The translations under genes were made by a program, and so were the position numbers. From Alkalihalobacillus bogoriensis ATCC BAA-922 (GTDB taxonomy: Bacteria > Bacillota > Bacilli > Bacillales > Bacillaceae_F): a DNA stretch of 64,000 nt. Below are positions 33,466 to 42,688 of the stretch, piece after piece. The notes beneath the pieces were generated by a model that worked only from the letters and a program-made list of their open reading frames with translations, was not told the DNA's origin and ran no database searches. Where the stretch lies: the NCBI RefSeq assembly GCF_000621445.1, contig NZ_JHYI01000022.1:1-64000 (forward strand). Direction: 5' to 3'. The first letter of the stretch is position 1. Each line of letters starts with the position of its first letter.

Positions 33466-34224
33466 ATGGATGTGGAGGTAAAAAATGAAACGAATGACAC
33501 ATATCTAAAGGATAATGAGGTCAAACAGCTTATTGAAAAAAGCCAAGCTGGTGACCAAGAAGCAAGAGATTTAATTGTAAATCGCAACACTAGACTCGTA
33601 TGGTCTGTCGTTCAACGCTTTTTAAACCGTGGGTATGAACCTGATGATTTATTTCAAATTGGGTGTATCGGTTTAATCAAGTCTGTAGATAAATTTGATT
33701 TATCTTACGATGTAAAGTTTTCAACGTATGCTGTTCCAATGATTATTGGAGAAATTCAGCGCTTTTTACGAGATGATGGTACGGTTAAAGTTAGTCGTTC
33801 GATTAAAGAATTAGGTAACAAAATTAGAAAAGTAAAAGACGAGCTTTCAAAAACGTTAGGACGAGTTCCTACTGTAAATGAAATCGCAGAGAAATTAGAA
33901 ATCACCCCAGAAGAAGTTGTGTTTGCGGGTGAGGCAAGTAGGTCTTTAACATCGATTCATGAAACAGTTTATGAAAATGATGGAGATCCGATTACGTTAT
34001 TAGACCAAATTGCTGACCATTCGGAAGCGAAGTGGTTTGATAAACTTGCACTTAAAGAAGCCATCCGACACTTAGATGAGCGTGAGAGACTTATCGTTTA
34101 TTTACGATATTATAAGGATCAAACTCAATCTGAAGTGGCTACTCGACTCGGGATTTCGCAAGTGCAAGTGTCAAGGCTTGAAAAGAAAATATTAGAACAA
34201 ATTAAAGATCAAATGGGTGATTAG
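33466..34224 (+). CDS. sigF: forespore RNA polymerase sigma factor SigF
   Basis: A 252-residue sigma-70 family protein with AAGGAG upstream. Region 2 holds RNTRLVWSVVQRFLNRGYEPDDLFQIGCIGLIKSVDKFD and YAVPMIIGEIQRFLRDDG; region 4 holds ERLIVYLRYYKDQTQSEVATRLGISQVQVSRLEK. It is the first compartment-specific sigma factor of the forespore and turns on genes such as dacF. The terminator stem begins within its last codons. Confidence 0.97.
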   Translation: MDVEVKNETNDTYLKDNEVKQLIEKSQAGDQEARDLIVNRNTRLVWSVVQRFLNRGYEPDDLFQIGCIGLIKSVDKFDLSYDVKFSTYAVPMIIGEIQRFLRDDGTVKVSRSIKELGNKIRKVKDELSKTLGRVPTVNEIAEKLEITPEEVVFAGEASRSLTSIHETVYENDGDPITLLDQIADHSEAKWFDKLALKEAIRHLDERERLIVYLRYYKDQTQSEVATRLGISQVQVSRLEKKILEQIKDQMGD

Positions 34225-34242
34225 CCCGTTTGGTCTTTTTTT
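34207..34242 (+). terminator. terminator overlapping the sigF stop codon
   Basis: A 12-bp stem with three G-U pairs (34207-34218 with 34224-34235) followed by seven T. The upstream arm encodes the C-terminal residues DQMG of SigF. Confidence 0.85.
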
Positions 34243-34390
34243 ACATATAAGAAAGCATATGCAATGAAGTTTTAAAAGCCTTTTCTAGAAGGAATCGCAC
34301 CCACGTTTTTCTTATTATCATTTAAATCCGGAAAGATTAAACAATGTTTTCGTATTTTTTTGTTGGTAATGTTTGGTATAAATGAACAAA

Positions 34391-34421
34391 AGAATGAAGA
34401 TATGAAAATCAATCCATACTA
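34391..34421 (+). promoter_or_regulatory. sigma-G promoter of the spoVA operon
   Basis: AGAATG (34391-34396), an 18-base spacer and CATACTA (34415-34421). The -10 box is a full match to the sigma-G pattern CATWHTA, the -35 box has five of six. The B. subtilis spoVA operon is known to depend on sigma-G. Confidence 0.7.
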
Positions 34422-34468
34422 AGGAAAATGAAAAGGTGTGAGCAATTAATAAATTAAGGGGGGAGGAC

Positions 34469-35080
34469 ATGAATCAGGAACAATCAATTTATATTAAGAT
34501 GCGTCATCGCATTGGGGTAACGCTAAATCAAGCAGTAACTATCCATGATATTGCTCAAGTGAGTGCGCATCCGAGCATTCAATCTCATATTCAACACTTA
34601 TCAATTCATACTGTAAAACCCGAAGATAAAAATTTCATTGTCATTGATATTATGAAAATTGTGAGAGCCATTCAGGAGAACTATCCAGGCTATGATATTC
34701 AAAATGTAGGAGCAGCTCAAACGATTTTAGAAGTTCAATTCAAAAAGAAAAAAATTGTTCCTGTTTATTTTGTCTTAATTTGGTTATTGCTTTTTGTCGG
34801 AGCCGCCTTAGCGATTATGAATTTCCATGAAGATGTAAGTATGAGAGAGGTCCAGCAACGTATCCATACCGTTATTACGGGGGAAGAAACGGATAAACCA
34901 TTGCTGTTCCAAGTCCCTTATTCGATTGGATTAGGATTAGGAATGATTTTGTTTTTTAACCATGTGTTTCGTAAGCGTATTAATGAAGAGCCAAGTCCTT
35001 TAGAAGTGGAAATGTTTAATTATGACCAGGATTTAGAACAATACTTAATAATCCATGAAAATAAAGGTGATCAAAAATAA
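34469..35080 (+). CDS. spoVAA: stage V sporulation protein SpoVAA
   Basis: A 203-residue protein with GGGGGGAGGA upstream. The N-terminal part is soluble (IKMRHRIGVTLNQAVTIHDIAQVSAHP); two hydrophobic segments follow (about 92-113 and 148-166). Length and the MRHR-type start fit B. subtilis SpoVAA (206 residues). It is part of the inner-membrane system for uptake and release of Ca-dipicolinic acid in spores. Confidence 0.9.
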   Translation: MNQEQSIYIKMRHRIGVTLNQAVTIHDIAQVSAHPSIQSHIQHLSIHTVKPEDKNFIVIDIMKIVRAIQENYPGYDIQNVGAAQTILEVQFKKKKIVPVYFVLIWLLLFVGAALAIMNFHEDVSMREVQQRIHTVITGEETDKPLLFQVPYSIGLGLGMILFFNHVFRKRINEEPSPLEVEMFNYDQDLEQYLIIHENKGDQK

Positions 35081-35503
35081 ATGGTGATCGAGGCTATCAT
35101 TACAGTATTCGTTGGATTAGGTGGGGGACTTACTGTAGGGGCTGGTTTTGTCGCCTTTTTAACATTATTAGGGGTTATTCCACGATTAACACAACTTTCA
35201 AAAACAAAACGATTTATCCATATTTATGAATGGAGTATTGTCATTGGAGCTGTTACAGGCTCTATTGTTAGTTTAAATGATATCCAACTTTACTTAACAA
35301 AATGGCTTTTAGTTCCTTTAGGGCTAGCTGCCGGGATATTCGTCGGTATGTTAGCAGCCGCCTTAACTGAAGTATTAAATGTTTGGCCGATTTTAGCAAA
35401 GCGAATGGGTCTACAAGAAAGAATTGTCATATTACTTATGGCGATAGTCCTGGGCAAAATCTGCGGGTCGTTATTTCATTGGATTTACTTTGTTGACCAT
35501 TAA
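35081..35503 (+). CDS. spoVAB: stage V sporulation protein SpoVAB
   Basis: A 140-residue membrane protein whose ATG directly follows the spoVAA stop. Four hydrophobic segments (GGGLTVGAGFVAFLTLLGVIP; ending RLTQL; then WSIVIGAVTGSIV; LVPLGLAAGIFVGMLAAALTEVLNVWPI). Family SpoVAB, part of the dipicolinate channel complex. Confidence 0.92.
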   Translation: MVIEAIITVFVGLGGGLTVGAGFVAFLTLLGVIPRLTQLSKTKRFIHIYEWSIVIGAVTGSIVSLNDIQLYLTKWLLVPLGLAAGIFVGMLAAALTEVLNVWPILAKRMGLQERIVILLMAIVLGKICGSLFHWIYFVDH

Positions 35504-35522
35504 TGGAAAGGGGAAGACCAAA

Positions 35523-35984
35523 GTGGATGCCGACAAGAAAAAACAAAAAGAATATCAAAAAAAATTTGCACCATTACAACCAAAACGCCCTATTGTTCGA
35601 AATAGTATTGTTGCTTATATTATTGGCGGGGTTATTTGCGCGTTTGGGCAATGGATACAAAATAGATATATGCAGTATTTTGACTTAACACAAGAAACAG
35701 TCGTAAGTCCAACCATTGCGACGTTAATTTTAATTGCAGCCCTTTTAACAGGGTTTGGTGTATATGATAAGTTAGGTCAATTTGCGGGTGCAGGTGCACT
35801 CGTTCCAGTAACAGGATTTTCTAATGCGATGACTAGTGCAGCACTAGAACACCGTAGTGAAGGGCTTGTGCTAGGTATTGGGTCGAATATGTTTAAAATA
35901 GCTGGTGCCGTCATTGTTTTTGGTGTTGTATCAGCGTATTTAGTTGGTTTAACTCGGCTGCTTGTACAGACGTTAATCAATTAA
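35523..35984 (+). CDS. spoVAC: stage V sporulation protein SpoVAC
   Basis: A 153-residue membrane protein. The GTG at 35523 lies eight bases after AAAGGGGA; the TTG frame at 35490 would overlap spoVAB. After a basic N-terminus come about four to five hydrophobic segments with LLTGFGVYDKLGQFAGAGA, VPVTGFSNAM and EHRSEGLVLGIGSNMFKIAG. SpoVAC is a mechanosensitive channel for dipicolinate in the spore inner membrane. A paralogue lies at 55958. Confidence 0.95.
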   Translation: MDADKKKQKEYQKKFAPLQPKRPIVRNSIVAYIIGGVICAFGQWIQNRYMQYFDLTQETVVSPTIATLILIAALLTGFGVYDKLGQFAGAGALVPVTGFSNAMTSAALEHRSEGLVLGIGSNMFKIAGAVIVFGVVSAYLVGLTRLLVQTLIN

Positions 35985-35997
35985 AGGAGGAACAATT

Positions 35998-37014
35998 GTG
36001 AAACGAAAAGGCAAGCAAACATGGGTATTTGAAAGTGGAGCATATATAAAAACAAGCGGAACAGCAGTAGGTCCACTAGAAGCAGAGGGTCCACTACAAG
36101 AAAGCTTTGATAAGACGTATGATAATTTATACTGCGGTGAAGCGAATTGGGAACTTGCAGAAAGACGCCTTTTAACAGATGCAATCGAACAATGTTTAAT
36201 AAAAGATAATAAAAAGCAAAAAGACATTGATTTTTTTATTGCAGGTGATCTTCTAAATCAAAATGTTACATCAAATTACGTGGCTCGTACGGAGAAAATT
36301 CCGTTTCTTGGTGTGTTTTCAGCTTGTGCGACTGCAATGGAGACCGTTGCTTTAAGTGCTTTATTAGTGGATGGAGGATATGCCAATTATGTAATGGCAG
36401 CTACAAGTAGTCATAATGCAACAGCTGAACGACAATTCAGATATCCGACTGAATTCGGGGGGCAAAAGCCAAACACATCCACTTTTACGGTAACAGGAGC
36501 AGGAGCGGCTTTAGTCTCAAAGCAAAAGTCTTCTATTAGAATTCGAGAAGCCACAATTGGAACTGTTGTGGACCTTGGAGTGAAAGACCCTTTTAATATG
36601 GGAACGGCGATGGCTCCCGCTGCATACGAGACGATCGTTCGCCATTTTGAAGATACAAAACGAGACGTATCAGATTATGACTTAATCGTGACAGGAGATT
36701 TATCAAGAATAGGAAGCGGAATTTTGAAGACGCTACTATTAGAGAAGAAAATTGATATAGCAGGTAAATATGATGATTGTGGAACGATTATTTATAGTCC
36801 TGATCAACCAGTGTTTGCTGGTGGCAGTGGATGTGCTTGTCCAGCAGTTGTGACATTCGGTCATTTGTTTCAAGAAATGAAAAAAGGAAAAATCAATCGA
36901 ATGTTAGTAGTAGCTACAGGTGCATTACTTAGCCCGACGATGATGCAACAAAAAGAATCGATTCCATGTATCGCGCACGGTGTTGTTTTCGAGTATGAGG
37001 GGGAGCAATCATGA
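35998..37014 (+). CDS. spoVAD: stage V sporulation protein SpoVAD
   Basis: A 338-residue soluble protein with AAAGGAGG upstream of GTG. It has a thiolase/ketoacyl-synthase-like fold and binds Ca-dipicolinic acid on the outer side of the inner spore membrane. Marks: [63 protein letters not shown] and [19 protein letters not shown]. Its end overlaps spoVAEB by four bases. Paralogue at 56437. Confidence 0.96.
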   Translation: MKRKGKQTWVFESGAYIKTSGTAVGPLEAEGPLQESFDKTYDNLYCGEANWELAERRLLTDAIEQCLIKDNKKQKDIDFFIAGDLLNQNVTSNYVARTEKIPFLGVFSACATAMETVALSALLVDGGYANYVMAATSSHNATAERQFRYPTEFGGQKPNTSTFTVTGAGAALVSKQKSSIRIREATIGTVVDLGVKDPFNMGTAMAPAAYETIVRHFEDTKRDVSDYDLIVTGDLSRIGSGILKTLLLEKKIDIAGKYDDCGTIIYSPDQPVFAGGSGCACPAVVTFGHLFQEMKKGKINRMLVVATGALLSPTMMQQKESIPCIAHGVVFEYEGEQS

Positions 37015-37364
37015 TGGAATACTTTATTGCATTTGCAGTCGGAGGAGCGATATGTATGATCGGGCAACTGCTGTTAGATGTATTGAAGATGACTCCGACC
37101 CACATGATGAGTACATTAGTCGTTGCAGGAGCCCTTCTAGATGGGTTTCATTTATATGACAGACTAATCGATTTTGCAGGAGCAGGTGCGACGGTCCCGA
37201 TTACAAGCTTTGGTCATTCTCTTGTGCATGGTGCCATGTCAGAGGGGAATCAATATGGATTTTTTGGTGTCGGGATGGGGATTTTTGAAATCACATCTGT
37301 TGGTATTTCAACTTCTATCTTATTTGGTTTTTTAGTCGCAGTTATCTTTAAGCCGAAGGGGTGA
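37011..37364 (+). CDS. spoVAEB: stage V sporulation protein SpoVAEB
   Basis: A 117-residue membrane protein starting in an ATGATG pair; either ATG may be used, with GGGGGAG upstream. It belongs to the same family as Spo[39 protein letters not shown] and [22 protein letters not shown]. Three to four hydrophobic segments. Part of the dipicolinate transport complex. Paralogue at 57450. Confidence 0.94.
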   Translation: MMEYFIAFAVGGAICMIGQLLLDVLKMTPTHMMSTLVVAGALLDGFHLYDRLIDFAGAGATVPITSFGHSLVHGAMSEGNQYGFFGVGMGIFEITSVGISTSILFGFLVAVIFKPKG

Positions 37365-37930
37365 GTGATGTGCAGGAAAAAAAACGGGTGATTTTAATTA
37401 CGGATGGGGATGATCACGCGAAAAAAGCAGTTGAATTCGTAGCGAAAGAAATTGGTGGACGTTGTATTTCTGCATCCTCAGGCAACCCAACGGTTATATC
37501 GGGAGAAGAATTAGTGAAGTTAATTCAACAAACACCAACAGACCCTGTGTTAGTGATGTTTGATGACTGTGGGGCACATGAAGAAGGTCAAGGAGAAGAA
37601 GCAATGAGAATTGTAGCGAATCATCCCGACTTTCATGTCATTGGGGCTATTGCGGTTGCGTCATCGACACATTTCAGTGAATGGACAAAAGTGGATATTA
37701 GTATTGATCGTTTCGGTGAGTTAACAGAATTTGGAGTTGACAAATACGGGTTACAAGACCTAGAGATTGGAAGAATAGATGGCGATACCGTTTATATATT
37801 GGATGAGTTAAATCTTCCTCTCATTGTCGGTGTTGGGGATATTGGAAAAATGGCTGGACAAGATACAGTTGAAAAAGGAGCTCCCATTACGAAAAAAGCA
37901 GTGGAATTAATCATAGAAAGGAGCCGATAA
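37361..37930 (+). CDS. spoVAEA: stage V sporulation protein SpoVAEA
   Basis: A 189-residue soluble protein. The GTG at 37361 overlaps the previous stop; a second GTG at 37370 is possible because no strong ribosome site is seen. Segments [48 protein letters not shown] and [20 protein letters not shown] define this family. It is absent from the second spoVA operon. Exact role unclear. Confidence 0.92.
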   Translation: MSDVQEKKRVILITDGDDHAKKAVEFVAKEIGGRCISASSGNPTVISGEELVKLIQQTPTDPVLVMFDDCGAHEEGQGEEAMRIVANHPDFHVIGAIAVASSTHFSEWTKVDISIDRFGELTEFGVDKYGLQDLEIGRIDGDTVYILDELNLPLIVGVGDIGKMAGQDTVEKGAPITKKAVELIIERSR

Positions 37931-37931
37931 C

Positions 37932-39428
37932 ATGGAAACAAAAATTCCAAAAAATGAAAATAAAATGGCTGTTTCCTCAAACATTACTGTAAATGAGAAA
38001 AATTTAAAAAAACGGTTAGGAATGGACAAAAGTTTTGATGTTTGTCAACGTAAGCTTTCGATTTTAAACAAAGAAGTACATATATTCTTTGTGAATGGGC
38101 TAACAGACACGAACTTCATGATTGAACAGTTAAAAAGTTTAATGCTATTAGATGACACAACAAACATAGCTAAACAAGAAATGTCAGTTAAAAGATTGAT
38201 CGAGAATCATCTTGTCCATGTTCAAGTAGAGCCTAATCAATCTTTAGATGAGATCATCTTCTTTATGTTGTCTGGTCTGATGGCGGTCTTTATTGAAGGA
38301 GAAGATGAAGCTTTAATTGTTGATGTTCGCTCTTATCCTTCTCGCGGTCCAGATGAACCCGATACAGAGCGGGTCGTCCGTGGAGCGAGAGACGGTTACA
38401 CAGAAAATATCATTATTAATACTGGGTTAACGAGAAGACGGATACGCGATGAACGGCTTCGTCATGAAATTATGCAAGTCGGTCAACGTTCACAAACCGA
38501 TATTTGTGTTTCGTATATTGAGGGAATTGCAGATCCGGATTTAGTGGATATTATCAAAAAAGAAATCAAAACGATCGACATTGACGGGCTAACGATGGCG
38601 GATAAAGTAATTGAAGAATATATTGTAAAACAAGGATATAATCCATTCCCACTAGTTCGCTATACAGAAAGGCCTGATGTAGCGGCCACTCATTTACTTG
38701 AAGGACATATTATTATTTTTGTAGATGCGTCACCGAGTGTAATCATTACACCTACGACGCTGTTTCACCATGTTCAACATGCAGAAGAATATCGACAAGC
38801 GCCTGCTGTCGGAACATTTTTACGTTGGATTCGCTATACGGGCATGGTATTAGCTTTATTTTTAATGCCTTTATGGCTTTTGCTCGTGATGCAACCATCG
38901 CTCATTCCAGAAACTCTCGCATTTATTGGGCCAAACGATGATATTAACGTTCCAATTTTTGCTCAAATGTTTATTGCTGAAATTGGAATTGAGTTATTAC
39001 GAATGGCGGCCATTCATACACCATCGCCACTAGCAACCGCACTTGGGTTAGTTGCGGCATTATTAATTGGTGAAATCGCGATCCAAGTGGGTGTGTTTAC
39101 AGCAGAAGTTATTCTTTATGTTGCATTAGGAGCGATTGGTACGTTTGCTACTCCAAGTTATGAGCTTGGTGTCGCGTTAAAAATTGTGCGATTGTTATTA
39201 CTAATCGTCGTTGCTGCGTTTAAGTTACCAGGCTTTGTTATTGGTACAACAATATTTTTGTTATTGTTAATTAGTATTAAATCATTAAACAAACCATATT
39301 TATGGCCGTTTTTGCCGTTTGATCCACAGGGAATGTGGAATATACTTGTTCGATTATCTATTCCTTCGGTGAAACGAAGACCAAGCATTACTAATCCTGG
39401 AGACCAAATTAAACAAGGAAATAGCTAA
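37932..39428 (+). CDS. spoVAF: stage V sporulation protein SpoVAF (GerA family)
   Basis: A 498-residue protein with GAAAGGAG upstream. The N-terminal ~280 residues form a soluble domain like that of germinant receptor A subunits (VNGLTDTNFMIEQLKSL, RGPDEPDTERVVRGARDGYTENIIINTGLTRRRIR). The C-terminal ~220 residues have about five hydrophobic segments. In B. subtilis SpoVAF cooperates with germinant receptors and speeds dipicolinate release. Last gene of the operon; no terminator is seen before the lysine riboswitch. Confidence 0.94.
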   Translation: METKIPKNENKMAVSSNITVNEKNLKKRLGMDKSFDVCQRKLSILNKEVHIFFVNGLTDTNFMIEQLKSLMLLDDTTNIAKQEMSVKRLIENHLVHVQVEPNQSLDEIIFFMLSGLMAVFIEGEDEALIVDVRSYPSRGPDEPDTERVVRGARDGYTENIIINTGLTRRRIRDERLRHEIMQVGQRSQTDICVSYIEGIADPDLVDIIKKEIKTIDIDGLTMADKVIEEYIVKQGYNPFPLVRYTERPDVAATHLLEGHIIIFVDASPSVIITPTTLFHHVQHAEEYRQAPAVGTFLRWIRYTGMVLALFLMPLWLLLVMQPSLIPETLAFIGPNDDINVPIFAQMFIAEIGIELLRMAAIHTPSPLATALGLVAALLIGEIAIQVGVFTAEVILYVALGAIGTFATPSYELGVALKIVRLLLLIVVAAFKLPGFVIGTTIFLLLLISIKSLNKPYLWPFLPFDPQGMWNILVRLSIPSVKRRPSITNPGDQIKQGNS

Positions 39429-39481
39429 TAAAGGAAAAGGTTGATACACAATTTAACCTATGGTAAAGTTGAATAATAATT

Positions 39482-39675
39482 GCCTCATGATGAACGGTTG
39501 AGGTAGAGGTGCAAGTTCAATGAGTATACTTGTGGAGTCAGATGGTGATGAGGATACAAGTAGAAAGGTCAACTTGCCGAAGTAAATAAAGTCCATCGCT
39601 TTATTTGCTGGGTCGTTGCTAAACAAGTAACGGACTGCCATTGCAAAAAGCAGTGGTGCGCTATCGAAATGAGGT
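39482..39675 (+). promoter_or_regulatory. lysine riboswitch (L box) upstream of lysA
   Basis: The conserved L-box parts appear in order: AGAGGTGCAAG near 39503, GTATACTTGTGGAGTCAGATGG with the GATGAGG loop turn to 39556, AGAAAGGTC and GCCGAAG near 39574, CTGGGTCGTTGC near 39607, and GGACTGCCATTGC near 39632. The outer helix P1 can form between GCCTCAT (39482-39488) and ATGAGGT (39669-39675). Lysine binding favours the terminator that follows. Confidence 0.93.
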
Positions 39676-39698
39676 TACCTTTGCTTTTTATAATGGAT

Positions 39699-39737
39699 AA
39701 AAGCAGCTAGTGTAACAACATTAGCTGCTTTTCGTTA
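39699..39737 (+). terminator. riboswitch-controlled terminator of lysA
   Basis: A 14-bp stem with one G-U pair (39699-39712 with 39719-39732), loop TAACAA, then TTCGTT. The A-rich AAAAAGCA just before (about 39645) and TGCTTTTTA (39682-39690) can form a competing antiterminator. Confidence 0.8.
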
Positions 39738-39776
39738 TGACTATAACCCTCAATGGGCTAACGAGGAGAGAAGAAT

Positions 39777-41093
39777 ATGCATTTACATGGGACGAGTGAA
39801 ATAAATGAAAATGGAGCTTTACAAATCGGTGGAGTGGACACGGTCTATTTAGCAAAGAAATATGGGACGCCTTTGTATGTTTACGACGTAGCTTTAATTC
39901 GCCAACGGGCGATCGAATTTCAACAAACATTTAAAGAGTTAGGTATTAAAGCACAAGTTGCATATGCAAGTAAAGCGTTTAGTTGTGTGGCAATGGTAGA
40001 ACTTGCGGATCAATTGGGGTTAAGCTTGGACGTTGTATCTGGTGGGGAACTGCATACTGCGAAAGTCGCTGGGTTTCCGATGGAACGGGTACATTTTCAT
40101 GGGAATAATAAAAGCTATCATGAAATTGAAATGGGCATTCAAGAAGAAATTGGCTGTTTTGTCGCAGACAATTTTTATGAATTACAATTGATTGAAGAAA
40201 TAGCAACTCGTCATGAGAAAAAGGTGAATATTTTATTACGGACGACTCCTGGTGTTGAAGCTCATACACATGAATATATTTCAACAGGACAAGAAGACTC
40301 GAAATTCGGCTTTGATCTTGTCAGTGGGCAAGTGGATGAAGCGATAAAAATGCTTCAGAGATCAAATGTTATGAACCTACTTGGGCTACATTGTCACATT
40401 GGCTCACAAATCTTTGAAACTACTGGATTTACATTAGCTGTAGAAAAAATCTTCCATTACTTACAAAAGTGGAAGCAGGACCTTGAATATACACCAAAAG
40501 TATTAAACTTAGGTGGGGGCTTTGGGATTCGCTATGTGGAAGGAGATACACCACTTCCACCATCAGAATATATAGAAGCAACAGTGAAAGCAGTGAAAGA
40601 ACAAGCGGCATTGTTAAATATAGAAATTCCAGAAATATGGATAGAACCAGGCCGGTCGATTGTTGGGGATGCAGGGACAACGCTTTACACGCTAGGATCA
40701 CAAAAGCATATCCCGAATGTTCGTCATTATTTATCAGTAGATGGTGGAATGACGGACAACTTAAGACCTGCCCTGTACCAAGCGGAATATGAAGCTATCA
40801 TTGCAAATAAAGCGAATGAAGAAAGAACAGAAGTCGTATCCATTGCAGGGAAATGTTGTGAAAGTGGAGATATGCTTATTTGGGATTTGTCTTTACCAAA
40901 AGCGGAGCCAGAAGATATTTTAGCTGTTTTTTGTACTGGTGCTTATGGCTATTCGATGGCGAATAACTATAACCGTATTCCCCGACCTGCCGTTGTGTTT
41001 GTGGAAAATGGGGAAGATACATTAGTCGTACAACGAGAATCATATGATGATTTACTTCGTTTAGATGTTTCATTAAAAACAGTTGTAAAATAG
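39777..41093 (+). CDS. lysA: diaminopimelate decarboxylase
   Basis: A 438-residue PLP enzyme with GAGGAGAGA upstream. It makes L-lysine from meso-diaminopimelate. PLP lysine K66 in YASKAFSC; HFHGNNKS; GLHCHIGSQIF; LGGGFGIRY for phosphate binding; WIEPGRSIVGDAG; and CCESGDML plus GAYGYSMANNYN at the subunit interface. Its place after spoVAF is the same as in B. subtilis. Confidence 0.97.
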   Translation: MHLHGTSEINENGALQIGGVDTVYLAKKYGTPLYVYDVALIRQRAIEFQQTFKELGIKAQVAYASKAFSCVAMVELADQLGLSLDVVSGGELHTAKVAGFPMERVHFHGNNKSYHEIEMGIQEEIGCFVADNFYELQLIEEIATRHEKKVNILLRTTPGVEAHTHEYISTGQEDSKFGFDLVSGQVDEAIKMLQRSNVMNLLGLHCHIGSQIFETTGFTLAVEKIFHYLQKWKQDLEYTPKVLNLGGGFGIRYVEGDTPLPPSEYIEATVKAVKEQAALLNIEIPEIWIEPGRSIVGDAGTTLYTLGSQKHIPNVRHYLSVDGGMTDNLRPALYQAEYEAIIANKANEERTEVVSIAGKCCESGDMLIWDLSLPKAEPEDILAVFCTGAYGYSMANNYNRIPRPAVVFVENGEDTLVVQRESYDDLLRLDVSLKTVVK

Positions 41094-41099
41094 GATAGC

Positions 41100-41137
41100 A
41101 AAAAAGTTGACTAAGGCATTATTGGTCAACTTTTTTT
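41100..41137 (+). terminator. terminator after lysA
   Basis: Perfect 12-bp stem AAAAAAGTTGAC/GTCAACTTTTTT (41100-41111 with 41125-41136). Confidence 0.88.
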
Positions 41138-41149
41138 GCCTCTACGAAA

Positions 41150-41195
41150 GAAAGTATAAAAATTTTAGTATAACAGTGAAGCTTTGAAAGGTTAT
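41150..41195 (+). repeat. dispersed 46-base repeat, copy 2
   Basis: About 41 of 46 bases equal the copy at 29252-29297 (shared GAAAGTATAAAAATTTT and GAAGCTTTGAAAG). It lies just after the lysA terminator. Confidence 0.7.
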
Positions 41196-41253
41196 AGACG
41201 AAAAGATGCTACCGCATTTTTCTTTAACGGAGTACGTTTGAATTGTGTGTTAT

Positions 41254-41500
41254 AGTGTTCTATTAGACAAAGCGAGTGTAAAAAAGGAGAGAAGTGTCCA
41301 ATAGAAGAGTTCGATTAGACAAAACAAGAGTAAAAGGGAAGAGAATTGTCTAAGGAATCGTAACTGGAGCAATTAGTTATCCAATTAAAAAAAAGATTCG
41401 GAAGCCTTTTATCATTGTTTTGTATGATGGAATTGGTGGAGTTGTATTTGAAATCGTTGCTTCTCAAAGGAATAAAGCTGTTGATCGAGTGAATTATTAG
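41254..41500 (+). pseudogene. decayed ORF with internal 45-base duplication
   Basis: One reading frame gives RVRLDKTRVKGKRIV, a TAA stop at 41351-41353, then 48 sense codons to a TAG at 41498-41500. The second part reads GIVTGAISYPIKKKIRKPF and then IIVLYDGIGGVVFEIVAS, which looks like normal protein. The stretch 41306-41350 repeats 41254-41298 (SVLLDKASVKKERSV against RVRLDKTRVKGKRIV). There is no start codon with a ribosome site. I do not recognise the parent gene. The rest of the 41138-41630 gap shows no more than the 46-base repeat and the ppiB promoter area. Confidence 0.45.
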
Positions 41501-41630
41501 TATAAATCATGTCGAGCGTTTGTTTTCATATTTTGTGAATCGGAGTTTTTTTCTTATGTAAAAATTCGCATCTCACAACGGGTTATAGTACAATAAAGCG
41601 AATGCTTTATAACGAAGGAGGATTTACATA

Positions 41631-42068
41631 ATGAAAAAAGGTAGTATTGCATTTGAAAACGGAGAAAAGATCATCATTGAGTTTTTCCCAGAAGCGGCTC
41701 CAGGTACGGTAGAAAACTTTGAAACGTTAGCAAACAAAGGGTATTATAACGGTTTAACATTTCACCGTGTCATCCCGGGCTTTGTCGCTCAAGGTGGTTG
41801 TCCGGTTGGAAATGGGACAGGTGGACCTGGATACAGCATTAAATGTGAAACAGAAGGAAACCCACATAAACATGAGCGTGGAACACTTTCTATGGCTCAT
41901 GCAGGAAAAGATACAGGCGGAAGTCAGTTTTTTATCGTATTTGAACCACAACCACATTTAAACGGCGTACATACTGTCTTCGGAAAAGTAATTGAAGGCA
42001 TGGATTCAGTAGATCGTATTCAGCCAAACGATGTAATGGCTGAAGTTAAAGTGTGGGACGAAGAGTAA
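41631..42068 (+). CDS. ppiB: peptidyl-prolyl cis-trans isomerase, cyclophilin type
   Basis: A 145-residue cytoplasmic cyclophilin with AAGGAGG upstream. It speeds proline isomerisation in protein folding. Family marks: [57 protein letters not shown]. Its place close to the rib operon is the same as in B. subtilis. Confidence 0.95.
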   Translation: MKKGSIAFENGEKIIIEFFPEAAPGTVENFETLANKGYYNGLTFHRVIPGFVAQGGCPVGNGTGGPGYSIKCETEGNPHKHERGTLSMAHAGKDTGGSQFFIVFEPQPHLNGVHTVFGKVIEGMDSVDRIQPNDVMAEVKVWDEE

Positions 42069-42090
42069 TATTAGTTTGAGGTAAATGGAT

Positions 42091-42132
42091 AAAAGCAATG
42101 CAAGAATGTAAAAACTCTTGCATTGCTTTTTT
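42091..42132 (+). terminator. terminator after ppiB
   Basis: Perfect 15-bp stem AAAAGCAATGCAAGA/TCTTGCATTGCTTTT (42091-42105 with 42116-42130) followed by T's. Confidence 0.9.
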
Positions 42133-42174
42133 GTTTTTTTACTTTTAGGTATAATGAAGGGGGAGGGATGAAAG

Positions 42175-42573
42175 ATGAACCAAAGAATTGTATTGTTTGA
42201 TGGTGTTTGTAATCTTTGTCATTCGCTTGTTACTTTCATAATTAAGAGGGACAAGAATGCGAAACTAAGTTTTGCCTCAATACAATCTGAAAAAGGACAA
42301 CAATTATTGCAATATCATGGATTACCAACGAATGATTTAAAAAGTTTCGTTTATATTGAAGGAGATAAATGTTATACAAAATCGACGGCGGCTTTACATG
42401 TTTGTAAAAGGCTAGATAAATTATATCCACTATTGTTTATTTTTATAGTTATCCCAAAACCTCTACGTGATCTTGTTTATCGTTATGTAGCTGATAATCG
42501 GTATAAATGGTTTGGAGAAAAACAAGAATGCATGCTTCCAACACAAAACTTAAAGAAACGGTTTTTAACTTAA
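42175..42573 (+). CDS. DCC-family (DUF393) thiol-disulfide oxidoreductase-like protein
   Basis: A 132-residue protein with GGGGAGGGATG upstream. LFDGVCNLCHSLVTFIIKRD at residues 7-26 gives the D-x-x-C-x-x-C motif (Cys12, Cys15) that names the DCC family. Two further features, KSTAALHVCKRL and YRYVADNRYKWFG, are typical of DUF393. A thioredoxin-like redox role is assumed from the family; partner unknown. Confidence 0.88.
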   Translation: MNQRIVLFDGVCNLCHSLVTFIIKRDKNAKLSFASIQSEKGQQLLQYHGLPTNDLKSFVYIEGDKCYTKSTAALHVCKRLDKLYPLLFIFIVIPKPLRDLVYRYVADNRYKWFGEKQECMLPTQNLKKRFLT

Positions 42574-42688
42574 ACAATTATATTGAAATAAAAATAAGGG
42601 AAGAAAAAGACAATCATCTTGCTTTTTTATAATTTGAATGATACGATTCTTACAATACAAGTTTTGTCTTACTTTAATTTTCATAGTT

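Noticed and set aside
35503-35688. Alternative frame over the start of spoVAC
   Set aside because: It is out of frame with the conserved SpoVAC sequence and ends early.
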